From IMG/VR virus record IMGVR_UViG_3300001341_000114, positions 1-30,094 of that record: a stretch of 30,094 bases of DNA. One strand, 5' to 3'. The notes under the pieces are model-generated. The model saw nothing but the letters and a program-made list of their open reading frames with translations, had not been told where the DNA came from and made no database searches. Below, piece by piece: positions 1 to 7,436 of this stretch (position 1 is the stretch's first letter; the number at the start of each line of letters is the position of its first letter). The translations under genes and the position numbers were made by a program. The stretch is from a virus.

Positions 1-312
1 ATGGCAAAACCAAAGCACGTTCCACCAGATGGATGGGACCGGTTTTCCATCACAGCCGAAATTCACCGCCAGGGGATGACTTTCGGCGAGTTGGCAAAAG
101 GTGCGGGCATTCAGCTCAAAACCTTTTCCCAAGTATGGACAAGAACCAACCGCAAGGCCGAGAGCGCAATTGCGGATTTCCTTGAAATGAAACCCGACGA
201 TCTCTGGCCTGACCGGTATCCGAAACGGACCGCCCGAATCCTTTCTAGCAAACATGACGACTATGGCGCTAGCCAGAAAGGCGAGGCGACTCCGGACAGG
301 GAAGCGGCGTAA
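1..312 (+). CDS. ner: Ner-like early transcriptional regulator
   Basis: This 103-residue protein belongs to the Ner/Nlp (SfsB-like) helix-turn-helix family. In Mu, Ner binds between the divergent early and repressor promoters and turns both down after infection. The sequence shows the family pattern: a WDRF...AEIHRQG opening helix at about residues 12-25, an HTH at about 26-50 (FGELAKGAGI, then the recognition helix), and the typical ending ADFLEMKPDDLWPDRY at about 58-73. The roughly 30-residue tail after RYPKR is longer than in Mu Ner (about 75 residues). The ATG is the first base of the window, so an upstream start cannot be excluded and its ribosome site is unseen. Its stop overlaps the next ATG (TAATG). 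Confidence 0.85.
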   Translation: MAKPKHVPPDGWDRFSITAEIHRQGMTFGELAKGAGIQLKTFSQVWTRTNRKAESAIADFLEMKPDDLWPDRYPKRTARILSSKHDDYGASQKGEATPDREAA

Positions 313-617
313 TGGCACGCACCGGTCAGACATCACCGTCCGCCCCGACGCGCGTTTCGGATCAGGTTCTCACCAAGGTTTCCAAGTCCGGTGTCCGTTA
401 TTTCTACACGGGCCGAGAGCATCAGGTCGACGTCACCAGCGGTGACTACGTCCTTGTCGCCGGAACGTCGCTGTTTCCGGGTGACGCTCACCGCTTTTCC
501 AGCAGTAGCACTGCCATCGTCTATCGGGACCGGCTGAACCGGTACGGGATCGGCGGTGCGCCTTGGAAAATCGGGTTTCAACACCATTACGACAAACCGA
601 AAAGGAAACGTGCATGA
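312..617 (+). CDS. Hypothetical phage early protein
   Basis: I do not recognise this 101-residue protein. It starts one base inside the ner stop codon (TAATG) and its own stop overlaps the next start (ATGA at 614-617), so the three genes look translationally coupled. The middle (about residues 20-80) is rich in Val, Tyr, Gly and Ser and looks like beta structure. The last ten residues are strongly basic (DKPKRKRA). There is no signal peptide or membrane segment. Its position directly after ner suggests a small early regulatory or host-takeover protein, which is inference from place only. Confidence 0.7.
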   Translation: MARTGQTSPSAPTRVSDQVLTKVSKSGVRYFYTGREHQVDVTSGDYVLVAGTSLFPGDAHRFSSSSTAIVYRDRLNRYGIGGAPWKIGFQHHYDKPKRKRA

Positions 618-721
618 GCATCATTCTTGCTCTTGCTGCGTATGCTATCTCCTCGCTGATCGCTGCGTTGCTCTTCTGGGCCACAAAGCCCAGATCGACA
701 CAGCCACCCCGGCATTTCTAG
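614..721 (+). CDS. 35-residue single-pass membrane peptide
   Basis: A very small gene, coupled to the one before it by an ATGA overlap at 614-617 and ending in TAG at 719-721. The peptide begins MSIILALAAYAISSL, runs through about 21 hydrophobic residues (3-23), then continues with a basic, proline-rich tail (KPRSTQPPRHF). This is a one-helix membrane protein with a short polar C-terminus. Similar tiny membrane peptides in phage early operons act in superinfection exclusion or host inhibition, but no family can be assigned here. The coupling and clean hydrophobic block support it being real. Confidence 0.55.
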   Translation: MSIILALAAYAISSLIAALLFWATKPRSTQPPRHF

Positions 722-787
722 GCCTTCTGTTTCCCTCAGGTCCAACCGATCTGGGGGCTACGCGTCACCTGCGACAGTGGTGAGACG

Positions 788-803
788 CGGCGCTGCCGTT
801 TTT
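788..803 (+). terminator. Possible weak intrinsic terminator
   Basis: A four-base-pair stem CGGC (788-791) with GCCG (795-798), a GCT loop, and then five T at 799-803. The stem is short, so on its own this is weak. It gains some weight from lying 65 bases after the last early gene and upstream of a far stronger terminator. Confidence 0.3.
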
Positions 804-841
804 AAGCCGACGCCTTCTTAGGCGTTCTCCCCACTAACTTG

Positions 842-885
842 CCGGGCGGCCATTGGGTCGTACCAAGCGCCGCCCGGTCTTTTTT
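842..885 (+). terminator. Strong rho-independent terminator or attenuator
   Basis: A perfect nine-base-pair GC-rich stem, CCGGGCGGC (842-850) with GCCGCCCGG (869-877). The 18-base loop can itself pair TTGG (853-856) with CCAA (863-866). The stem is followed by a T tract (880-885). The parB ATG at 907 is only 21 bases past the T tract, so transcription of parB and the transposition genes must read through this element or be controlled by it. Confidence 0.8.
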
Positions 886-906
886 GAAACAAGCATTAGA
901 GGCTTC

Positions 907-1746
907 ATGAGCGCGTATCAGTCCATCAAACTGTCGCTGATTGATGTCCCTGCGGATCGCCTGCGGGATGTGGATCAGGACTGGGCCGAATGTCTCGCCG
1001 GTATGTTTATCGAGACCGGACAAAAAACCCCGATCGACGTTGTCGCATCGGACAAGAGGTTTACCCTGGTTGCCGGGGCGCATCGCCTGTCGGCGGCCAA
1101 GATCGCCAAGTGGAAAATGATCGAGGCCCGTCTGCTCGAGCCACAAGGGGTAGGCGCTGTAGATGATCTGCGGCTTCACGAGATCCTTGAAAACCTTGGC
1201 CGCAAGGATTTCAACCCGCTGGAACGGTGCGAAGCGCTGTTCGAAATGAAGCGGATCTATGAAGCACTGCACCCTGAAGCCAAGCATGGCGGCAAGCGTG
1301 GGAACCAGCATATTGGCGGCCAAAAGAGGCAAGTCGCAATCTTTGCGTTTTGCCAAAACGCAAGCGATGCAACAGGCCTTTCACGCCGCTCCGTAGAATT
1401 GGCGGTGCAGATTTTCGAGGGCCTCACGCGAGAGACACGCGAGCGCCTGAAAGGCACCGCACTCGCCGAAAAACAGTCCGATCTGAAGGCGCTCTCCTGT
1501 CTAGAACCGCAGATGCAGGCAGACGTCCTGGATCAGGTGCTCGCGGAAAACCCTTCTGCCGGCTCGATCGCCGACGCGGTGTTCGTCATCAATGGCCGGA
1601 AGAAGCTCAGCGACAGTGAAAAACGGTTCAAAACCGTTAGCGAGTATCTGCCCAGGTTGACGCCGGCGATCCGGAAGAACGTCTTCCGTCAGCACAAGAA
1701 AGAGATCGTCGCGCTCGTCAAACAAGAGGGCTGGCTCGATGAGTAG
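907..1746 (+). CDS. ParB/Spo0J-family protein of the transposition module
   Basis: This 279-residue protein has the ParB N-terminal fold. It carries a GAHRLSA box at residues 57-63 (ParB nucleotide-binding box II), the HEILENLGRKDFNPLERC segment at about 91-108, and a ParB-type HTH region around 150-180. Classical ParB proteins are CTP-dependent DNA clamps that bind parS sites. I see no ParA partner in the window. The ATG at 907 is chosen because AGAGG at 898-902 precedes it and because an upstream TTG at 853 would lie inside the terminator stem. It overlaps the next gene by eight bases. ParB-like genes next to A/B occur in some Mu-like phages; their role is unknown. It may act in DNA organisation, transposition control or gene regulation. 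Confidence 0.85.
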   Translation: MSAYQSIKLSLIDVPADRLRDVDQDWAECLAGMFIETGQKTPIDVVASDKRFTLVAGAHRLSAAKIAKWKMIEARLLEPQGVGAVDDLRLHEILENLGRKDFNPLERCEALFEMKRIYEALHPEAKHGGKRGNQHIGGQKRQVAIFAFCQNASDATGLSRRSVELAVQIFEGLTRETRERLKGTALAEKQSDLKALSCLEPQMQADVLDQVLAENPSAGSIADAVFVINGRKKLSDSEKRFKTVSEYLPRLTPAIRKNVFRQHKKEIVALVKQEGWLDE

Positions 1747-2200
1747 GACACCCCGCGATCCCTATACCGCCGACATGTTCCGCGACTGGAAGCCACCGCG
1801 CGTTTCGGTTGGCTTCGAGCCGGGCGAAATCTCGGGCAACCGGCTTGGATCGCGGATCAGCCGTGCGATCGCCAAGGCGATGAAAGAGTGCGGCAAAGAC
1901 CGAACCACGATTGCCGGGCTAATGAGCGAGCAGCTCGATACCAAAATCACGGTTGCCGCGCTCGAAGGTTATGCCAGCGAAGCGAAGGCCGGCAACAACA
2001 TCACGGTCGAGCGTTTCATCGCGCTTGTCCATGCGACCGGCAAGACAGAACTGCTCGGCTTTGTGGCCGATGAGTTTGAGCTCGCGGTGATCCCGAAGCG
2101 CTACGAGAACGTCATCGAATTGGCTCTGATCGAGGATCACGAGCGCATGGTGGCGACCCGCAAGAAAACCCTTCAAATGCAGCTCCGGGGGTCAAAATGA
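1739..2200 (+). CDS. Hypothetical protein between ParB and transposase
   Basis: A 153-residue soluble protein whose start overlaps the end of parB by eight bases and whose stop overlaps the transposase ATG (ATGA at 2197-2200), so it is part of the transposition operon. A helical stretch at about residues 40-100 (SRAIAKAMKECG, then DRTTIAGLMSEQL and NNITVERFIALVHATG) resembles an XRE-like helix-turn-helix with a following helix. The N-terminus includes Tyr/Arg/Pro-rich sequence. I cannot name a family with confidence. By context it may be a DNA-binding accessory of transposition or an early regulator. Confidence 0.75.
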   Translation: MSRTPRDPYTADMFRDWKPPRVSVGFEPGEISGNRLGSRISRAIAKAMKECGKDRTTIAGLMSEQLDTKITVAALEGYASEAKAGNNITVERFIALVHATGKTELLGFVADEFELAVIPKRYENVIELALIEDHERMVATRKKTLQMQLRGSK

Positions 2201-4353
2201 AGCTCTGGCTGACCGCTCAGGAGATCGCCGATCTTGCCCTGGATGGCTTTCCATCATCAAAGCGCGGTGTTCAAAAACTTGCCGAGCGCGAGGATTGGGC
2301 GGTGAGCCAGTTTTGCCGCAAACGGGCGGGCCGGGAAGGGGGCGGGGGCGCCGAATACCATATCGATCTGCTTCCGCTGCCGCAGAGGCTTCAATATGCG
2401 GGTTCGTTCGTGCAGGTCGAGCGCGAAGACTACCGGACTGAAACCAGCAATGAGCTGACCCGGCGCGAATGCAGCGTGCGCGATGCCAAGCTGGTCGTGC
2501 TGAAAGTAGCCGAGCGCTTCCGCAAGACTTGCGGCATGGGCGCCACCGCATCGGATCACCTGTTTGCGCAGCTCTTTGATGACAGCAAGGTGCCGGTGCC
2601 TGAATGGGTGCTAGAGAACGTCAAGCGGCTTTCTGCCCGCACCCTTGTGCGCTGGCGGGCTCAGGCAAAAGAAAACATCAACCTGCTTGCGGCGGACCCG
2701 TCCAAGGCCCGGAAAGGGACAGGCGTCCTGGACCGGGCCGAAGGCGGCGAAGTGAAGGTCTATTGCCTCGCCCTTTACGCCGAGAACCAGTTCACCTCTG
2801 CAGAGCATATCCGCAATGCCGTCATTCACCGGTTTGGACCATCGGTCGCCGCAGGCGGCAAACAGGTACCGGTCCCGCCTATAAGGACCTTTCAAAACGC
2901 CCTTAAAGGCTGGAAGGAAGCGCACAAGAACGAGCTTCTGAAGATCACCGACCCGGATGCCTACCGGTCTCATATCCGGTTCTCTGCGACAGGTGCCAAT
3001 CGCGTCTCCCGGCTCAATGAGAAGTGGGAAGTCGATGCCTCACCGGTCGATGTCATGACCACGGACGGGCGCAAGAACCTCTATATGGCGATCGACCTTT
3101 ATTCGCGCCGGATCGTGCTGCTGATCACTGACACACCGCGCGCTGCTGCAGTCGGCATGCTGATCCGCAAGTGCCTACTGGAATGGGGCGTCCCGGAGCT
3201 GATCAAGACCGATAACGGCTCCGACTTCGCAGCCCGTGCCACCGTCCAATTGCTGGATAGTCTCGGGATCGAACAGGAGTTCTCAGCGCCCTACAGTCCG
3301 CAGCAGAAGGGGACCGTGGAACGGGTCATTGGGACCTTCCAGCGCAATTGCGCCGCAACGTTGCCCGGCTTCATCGGGCACTCGGTTGCAGACCGGAAGG
3401 TGATCGAAGCGCGAAAGAGTTTCGCTAGCCGTCTCGGGACGGATGATGCCAAACGGTTTCAGGTCGATCTGACGACGGTCGAGCTGCAGGCCGAGGCGGA
3501 CCGTTGGTGCCGCGAGCAATATGCGCACACGCCGCATGAAGGTTTGAAGCGGAAGACACCTTTTGAAGTCGCCAACGCGTGGAGAGGTGAGGTGAGGGCG
3601 ATCAATGACCTGGGATCCCTGGACGTGTTGTTGGCACCTGTTGCGGGCAAGGACGGTTTCAGAAAGGTCACCAAACAGGGCGTCAAGGTCGACGGGGAAC
3701 ACTACCTGCCGATTTGTGCCGTCATGCCTGACACGCAGGTGTTTTGCCGCCACGATCCGTCCGACCTCGGACGCCTCTGGCTGTTTGAGCCGGATGGTGA
3801 AACCTATCTTGGCGAAGCCGTCTGTCCGGATCTTGCCGGGCTCGATCCAGCCGAGACGATCGCCAAGGTCCGCGCCATGCAGAAGTCGGTCGAAGAGGCG
3901 AACCTTGTCGAGATCCGGAAGGCAAAACGCAAGATCACACCGCGCACAGTCATGGAAGCACAACGCGCCGCCTACCAGGGCAACGCCGATGTTCTGAGCT
4001 TCCCGCAGAAGCGCCAAGAGCATCAGACCACTAAGACGCTCTCTGCCGGTGAAGTCCGCAAGAAACGTGCACCGCGTGCGCTCAGCGATCGTGAAGCGGC
4101 GATGCACGAACGCCTGAAGGCCGAGGCTCCGAAGCCAGCCGCGAATGTCCAGAAGCTTCCAACCATGGAAACGCCTGAAAGCCGTTTTCAGCGTGCCCTG
4201 CAAATCGAACAGCGGATTTCCGATGGAACGCCGCTTTCCGATGACGATGCCATCTGGCTCACCGGCTATCAGGCCGGTCCCGAATATCGCGCTCACAAAC
4301 TGATTTGGGAAGACAAGGAAGAGCGCCGAAACCGCGTACCGCCCGCGTCCTAA
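2197..4353 (+). CDS. A: Mu-type DDE transposase (A protein)
   Basis: The 718-residue recombinase would cut and join phage ends during integration and replicative transposition. The N-terminus (residues 4-60, WLTAQEIADL onward) is the Mu-type DNA-binding winged helix. The integrase core spans about 270-470, with the catalytic triad at D280 (in KWEVDASP), D339 (KTDNGSDF) and E375 (KGTVERVIGTF). A target-binding, basic C-terminal part follows (about 590-718). Its length is close to Mu A (663). All three acidic residues are present, so it looks intact. The start overlaps the previous stop (ATGA) and the end overlaps a possible MuB start (TAATG at 4351-4355). Confidence 0.95.
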   Translation: MKLWLTAQEIADLALDGFPSSKRGVQKLAEREDWAVSQFCRKRAGREGGGGAEYHIDLLPLPQRLQYAGSFVQVEREDYRTETSNELTRRECSVRDAKLVVLKVAERFRKTCGMGATASDHLFAQLFDDSKVPVPEWVLENVKRLSARTLVRWRAQAKENINLLAADPSKARKGTGVLDRAEGGEVKVYCLALYAENQFTSAEHIRNAVIHRFGPSVAAGGKQVPVPPIRTFQNALKGWKEAHKNELLKITDPDAYRSHIRFSATGANRVSRLNEKWEVDASPVDVMTTDGRKNLYMAIDLYSRRIVLLITDTPRAAAVGMLIRKCLLEWGVPELIKTDNGSDFAARATVQLLDSLGIEQEFSAPYSPQQKGTVERVIGTFQRNCAATLPGFIGHSVADRKVIEARKSFASRLGTDDAKRFQVDLTTVELQAEADRWCREQYAHTPHEGLKRKTPFEVANAWRGEVRAINDLGSLDVLLAPVAGKDGFRKVTKQGVKVDGEHYLPICAVMPDTQVFCRHDPSDLGRLWLFEPDGETYLGEAVCPDLAGLDPAETIAKVRAMQKSVEEANLVEIRKAKRKITPRTVMEAQRAAYQGNADVLSFPQKRQEHQTTKTLSAGEVRKKRAPRALSDREAAMHERLKAEAPKPAANVQKLPTMETPESRFQRALQIEQRISDGTPLSDDDAIWLTGYQAGPEYRAHKLIWEDKEERRNRVPPAS

Positions 4354-4421
4354 TGGGCAAGAAAATGGCCCTGAAGGCGGCAACCTTCAGAGCCGGAAAA
4401 ATGCAACGAACGGAGAAGAAC

Positions 4422-5180
4422 ATGACGGACAGACACCCATCTGTCAATCCGGGCGGGCTCGCCGCTCTCAAAAACGTTTCCCGGTTTATGGTGCTGATGG
4501 AGACGCTAATCAACCGCGCTCCGCATCTGCCGGGGATGGGCGTTTTCAGCGGCCCGTCTGGCTACGGGAAAACCTACGCGTCCATCTATTCGACCAATAA
4601 AACACGGGCGTTGCGCCTTGAAGTCGGGGACAGCTGGACGCGGAAGAAGTTTCTGGAAAGCCTGCTTGCGGAAGCCGAGGTCAAGCACGGGAAACTGTCG
4701 GTCGCGGACCTAACCACCGAAGCCATCATGGCGCTTGGTGACGACTTCAACCGACCGCTGATCATTGACGAAGCCGACAAGCTTGCCGACAAGGGCATGC
4801 TGGAGCTGGTGCGCGAGATCCAAGAGCACAGTCAGGTCCCGGTGCTGATGATCGGCGAAGAGAAGTTGCCAGCCAAAATCCAAAAGGTTGAGCGGGTCCA
4901 CAACCGGGTGCTTGAGTGGGAGTTTGCGGATCCATGCGATTCCGAAGACGCCGACGAACTCGCCGCGTTGTTCTGTCCCGAACTGACCCTGAAGGCCGAT
5001 CTGATCGAGCAGCTGATCGATTACACTGAAGGCCGCGCCCGGCGCATCGTGGTCAACCTCAACAAGATCAAAGAGCACGCGCGCAACAACCGCGAAGACA
5101 CGTTCGACGGAACCTCGTTTCCGAAGAACTGGTTCTATACCGGTGAGCCGCCCCGCCGCGTTGCGAGGAGGGCCGCTTAA
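4422..5180 (+). CDS. B: MuB-like AAA+ transposition ATPase
   Basis: This 252-residue ATPase should bind target DNA, deliver it to the transposase and give target immunity. Walker A is GPSGYGKT at residues 44-51 and Walker B is LIIDEADK at about 113-120; both are intact. The C-terminal helical part (EGRARRIVVNLNKIKEHA) fits the small domain of MuB. I prefer the ATG at 4422, which has GGAG at 4412-4415 with a six-base gap. The alternative at 4353 overlaps the transposase stop (TAATG) and adds 23 residues, and ATG 4401 is also possible. The Mu B N-terminal HTH region is largely missing, as in shorter D3112-like B proteins. Its stop overlaps the next gene (TAATG). Confidence 0.9.
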   Translation: MTDRHPSVNPGGLAALKNVSRFMVLMETLINRAPHLPGMGVFSGPSGYGKTYASIYSTNKTRALRLEVGDSWTRKKFLESLLAEAEVKHGKLSVADLTTEAIMALGDDFNRPLIIDEADKLADKGMLELVREIQEHSQVPVLMIGEEKLPAKIQKVERVHNRVLEWEFADPCDSEDADELAALFCPELTLKADLIEQLIDYTEGRARRIVVNLNKIKEHARNNREDTFDGTSFPKNWFYTGEPPRRVARRAA

Positions 5181-5806
5181 TGTCCATCCAGCTTGAACTG
5201 AGAGTGACGGCGGGCACGCCCATTTTTCGCGGCAACGACCACTACTGGAGCGTCATCCGGGATCTCGGCAAAAATAAAGCCAAGTTTACAATGCAGCAGC
5301 TCGCCATGCGATGTGACGACGCAAGTGTCGATCGAGCTGCCGAGTTCGTGCGGCGGCTGGTTCGGGCTGGGATCGCCGAAGTGGTCTCTGGTGACGAGCC
5401 TGGACGCAAACGCACCCGTGTCTATCGCCTTCTGAAGCGACCAGCGCCGACGCCGTGTCTCAATCGCGACGGCACGCCCGGAAAGCAGGGGCGCGTCCAA
5501 GATCAAATCTGGGTCGCGATGCGTTCTCTTCAGAGCTTCGATATCAGCGAGCTGACGATTGCGTCGTCGACCGATGAGATCGTGATGAAGCGGGAGACCG
5601 TCGAAGGCTATGTCCATCACCTGAGCGGTGCCGGCTATTTGCAGGTGCTCCGCAAGGGTCGCGGTGCGACACAGGCGATTTGGCGGTTGAAACCTTCCAT
5701 GGATACCGGGCCGAGGGCTCCCAAGATCCTCAGGTCAAAGATGGTCTATGACAGCAATCGCAAGGAGATCATGGGCAGGCCGGTCGCAGAGGAGTGCGCG
5801 GCATGA
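5180..5806 (+). CDS. Winged-helix-like hypothetical protein
   Basis: A 208-residue protein coupled to MuB through a TAATG overlap and to the next gene through ATGA at 5803. It appears to hold two winged-helix-like units. The first is at about residues 20-85 (HYWSVIRDLGKN, then MQQLAMRC and VRRLVRAGIAEV, then a basic wing with RTRVYRLLKR). The second is at about 105-170 (DQIWVAMRSLQSFDISEL, VEGYVHHLSGAGYLQVL, then ATQAIWRLKP). The repeated pattern helix-helix-wing ending in a Y/W-R-L strand suggests an internal duplication. I infer DNA binding; the precise role in the early operon is unknown. Confidence 0.75.
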   Translation: MSIQLELRVTAGTPIFRGNDHYWSVIRDLGKNKAKFTMQQLAMRCDDASVDRAAEFVRRLVRAGIAEVVSGDEPGRKRTRVYRLLKRPAPTPCLNRDGTPGKQGRVQDQIWVAMRSLQSFDISELTIASSTDEIVMKRETVEGYVHHLSGAGYLQVLRKGRGATQAIWRLKPSMDTGPRAPKILRSKMVYDSNRKEIMGRPVAEECAA

Positions 5807-6189
5807 ATGCTCATGTCTCCATGCAGCAGAAGGCCACCATGGGCTGGAACGGGGAGGTGCCCGATTGGGTTGCCGAACTGGCTGATTTGGCAGAAGCCGA
5901 GGGCCTCAATGCCAGTGCCCGGCGCATTGGCTGTTCACCGGCAACGGTAAGTCAGACGATCTCCAACAAGTACGGAGCGGATCTGTCGAAGATCGAAGAC
6001 AAGGTGCGCGGCGCTCTGATGGGTGAAACCGTCAAGTGCCCCATTCTTGGTGAGATTGGCCGTGATGCCTGTCTTGACTGGCAGGCGAAGCCCCGTGCCG
6101 TCACCAACGCACTGCGGACGCAGGTCTATCGTGCTTGCCGCAACCGCTGTCCGCACTCCCGGCTGAAAGGAGGCGGCAATGCTCAGTAG
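5803..6189 (+). CDS. HTH protein with a C-terminal cysteine cluster
   Basis: A 128-residue protein. The N-terminal half has a clear helix-turn-helix (LNASARRIGCSPATVSQTIS at about residues 33-52). The C-terminal half carries four further cysteines in CPILGEIGRDACLDW and YRACRNRCPH, a spacing that could bind zinc or an iron-sulfur centre, though nothing proves it. Proteins of this shape recur in early regions of Mu-like phages from alphaproteobacteria, annotated as regulators. The ATG at 5803 overlaps the previous stop (ATGA) and has AGGAG at 5789-5793; a GTG three codons upstream (5794) is possible. It overlaps the next start by 11 bases. Confidence 0.75.
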   Translation: MNAHVSMQQKATMGWNGEVPDWVAELADLAEAEGLNASARRIGCSPATVSQTISNKYGADLSKIEDKVRGALMGETVKCPILGEIGRDACLDWQAKPRAVTNALRTQVYRACRNRCPHSRLKGGGNAQ

Positions 6190-6436
6190 CGATCTCAAGA
6201 TGCTTTCCAGTGAACTGGAGAAGCGGCAGAGCCCGGACGGGAGTTTGTATCTGACCCCGACCTATGTCCGGCTTGTTGGGTTCGTCCTGGACGATGCGAT
6301 CGGCCTTGCCAGACAGATGGAGGCGAGTGCGGTCCGTCCCAATACGCGCCTCATCGACATCAACGATCCGAAAATTGAGTTGTTTCCGAAGCGTCCAATT
6401 CCGGTCTGCGAGCCGGGAGACGATGGCGCTGCCTGA
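6179..6436 (+). CDS. Small hypothetical early protein
   Basis: An 85-residue protein with an excellent ribosome site, AAAGGAGG at 6166-6173, five bases before the ATG and lying inside the preceding gene. The sequence is soluble. An amphipathic helix at about residues 1-15 is followed by LYLTPTYVRLVGFVLDDAIGLARQME (described here as residues 22-47), which looks like a second long helix, and then a proline-rich tail. I recognise no family. Its place between the HTH/Cys protein and DUF3164 fits the variable small genes of Mu-like early operons. Confidence 0.7.
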   Translation: MLSSDLKMLSSELEKRQSPDGSLYLTPTYVRLVGFVLDDAIGLARQMEASAVRPNTRLIDINDPKIELFPKRPIPVCEPGDDGAA

Positions 6437-6481
6437 GCTTTTGTAACTGCGTTTAACGTGACTTGAAGAGGATTTGAACAC

Positions 6482-7150
6482 ATGGAAAATGCGGCAACTG
6501 AAACGGCCAATATCGAGGCATCCAATGCCGGCGTCGAAACAGTAAACGGCCATCCTTACATGCGCGACGCGAAGGGCAACCTTGTCCCGCTGGAGAACGT
6601 CAAGCCTCAGCACAAGCTGGAAGACGAGACCGTGCGCAAGGTGGTTGGCTTTGCGGAGGACCTATCGGCTCAAATCGGCAGGTTCCGCAAGCATACCTTT
6701 GCGGACCTGCTCAGCTTGACCACGCTTCTTGCGCAGGAATATGACGCCAGCAAGGGTGGCAAGAAGGGCAATACGACGTTTCAGACCGTCGACGGCTGCC
6801 TGAAAGTGCAGGTGCAGGTCAGTGATTTCATCGACTTCGGCCCCGAGATCCAGATTGCCAAAAGCCTGATTGACGAGTGTTTGAACGAATGGGCAGCCGA
6901 CAGCCGACCGGAAATCAGGTCCATCGTCACCCGTGCGTTCAACACCGACAAGGAAGGGCAAATCAACAAATCAGAGATCTTCATGCTAATGCGGCTGGAG
7001 ATCGAAGACGAGCGCTGGCAGCGGGCGATGACCGCCTTGAAGGATGCCATGCGCGTCACCGGCTCCAAAAGCTATCTGCGTTTCTACAAGCGCGATAGTC
7101 CGGACGCCGATTGGACAGCCATCACAATCGATATCGCGAAGGCGGCGTGA
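6482..7150 (+). CDS. DUF3164 family protein
   Basis: A 222-residue protein of the DUF3164 family, common in the early region of Mu-like phages between B and GemA. It shows the family features: the early segment MRDAKGNLVPLENVKP (about residues 23-38), a helical middle, the FQTVDGCLKVQVQV strand around 100-115, and the C-terminal IEDERWQRAMTALKDAM plus YLRFYKRD signature. The molecular function is not established. The start is supported by GAGG at 6467-6472 upstream. It is separated from its upstream neighbour by a 45-base gap, the first clear break since parB. Confidence 0.9.
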   Translation: MENAATETANIEASNAGVETVNGHPYMRDAKGNLVPLENVKPQHKLEDETVRKVVGFAEDLSAQIGRFRKHTFADLLSLTTLLAQEYDASKGGKKGNTTFQTVDGCLKVQVQVSDFIDFGPEIQIAKSLIDECLNEWAADSRPEIRSIVTRAFNTDKEGQINKSEIFMLMRLEIEDERWQRAMTALKDAMRVTGSKSYLRFYKRDSPDADWTAITIDIAKAA

Positions 7151-7151
7151 C

Positions 7152-7433
7152 ATGTCCGGGCTCACCAACACGTCTGTGTATGAGTTGAGCGAGATTAAGA
7201 CCTTGCGCGATCGCCGTGATGCTCTGTTGCGCGAGGTAGACCGGCACCGGTACCGCCTGCACCGGAAGACGGATCTTTTGGAAGACCTTCGGCACGCAAC
7301 CAACGATCTCATGAAACTTGAACTCGCGGCCCGGCGCGAGCCCGTACCCCAAGCGCATCGCCAGATTGAACCTCTGGGCGATGCCGGTGCGGCCGGTGGA
7401 TTTCACCAGCGCCGGCTGCCTTACAAGGACTGA
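7152..7433 (+). CDS. Small coiled-coil hypothetical protein
   Basis: A 93-residue protein starting one base after the DUF3164 stop and ending three bases before gemA. From about residue 10 to 60 it is a highly charged heptad-like helix (LRDRRDALLREVDRHRYRL and on), probably coiled coil. The remainder is Ala/Gly/Pro-rich and basic. A longer reading with an upstream in-frame ATG at 7044 would overlap DUF3164 heavily, so I reject it. No family is recognised. It may be an assembly partner of a neighbour in the early operon. Confidence 0.65.
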   Translation: MSGLTNTSVYELSEIKTLRDRRDALLREVDRHRYRLHRKTDLLEDLRHATNDLMKLELAARREPVPQAHRQIEPLGDAGAAGGFHQRRLPYKD

Positions 7434-7436
7434 GTT

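Larger units (their letters stand above)
722..906 (+). promoter_or_regulatory. Noncoding early leader with hairpins before parB
   Basis: This 185-base gap holds no convincing gene. It contains, in order, an imperfect stem CGCGTCACC (761-769) with GGT/GACGCG (779-789), a short stem CGGC/GCCG followed by five T (788-803), ACGCCT/AGGCGT (810-815/820-825) and a strong intrinsic terminator (842-885). I see no obvious sigma-70 promoter between the last terminator and the parB start at 907. The array therefore looks like an attenuator between the ner cluster and the transposition genes. Confidence 0.5.

Noticed and set aside
853-906. Upstream TTG start extending the ParB protein by 18 residues
   Set aside because: It would start within the terminator stem and has no ribosome site; ATG 907 has AGAGG at a proper distance.
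3283-4383. Long minus-strand open frame opposite the transposase
   Set aside because: It lies antiparallel to a clearly recognised MuA gene and shows no domain. Such frames are common opposite GC-rich genes.
4305-4421. Longer MuB start inside the transposase end
   Set aside because: The region before 4422 overlaps transposase coding sequence and lacks a convincing ribosome site; the TAATG at 4353 remains a minor alternative.
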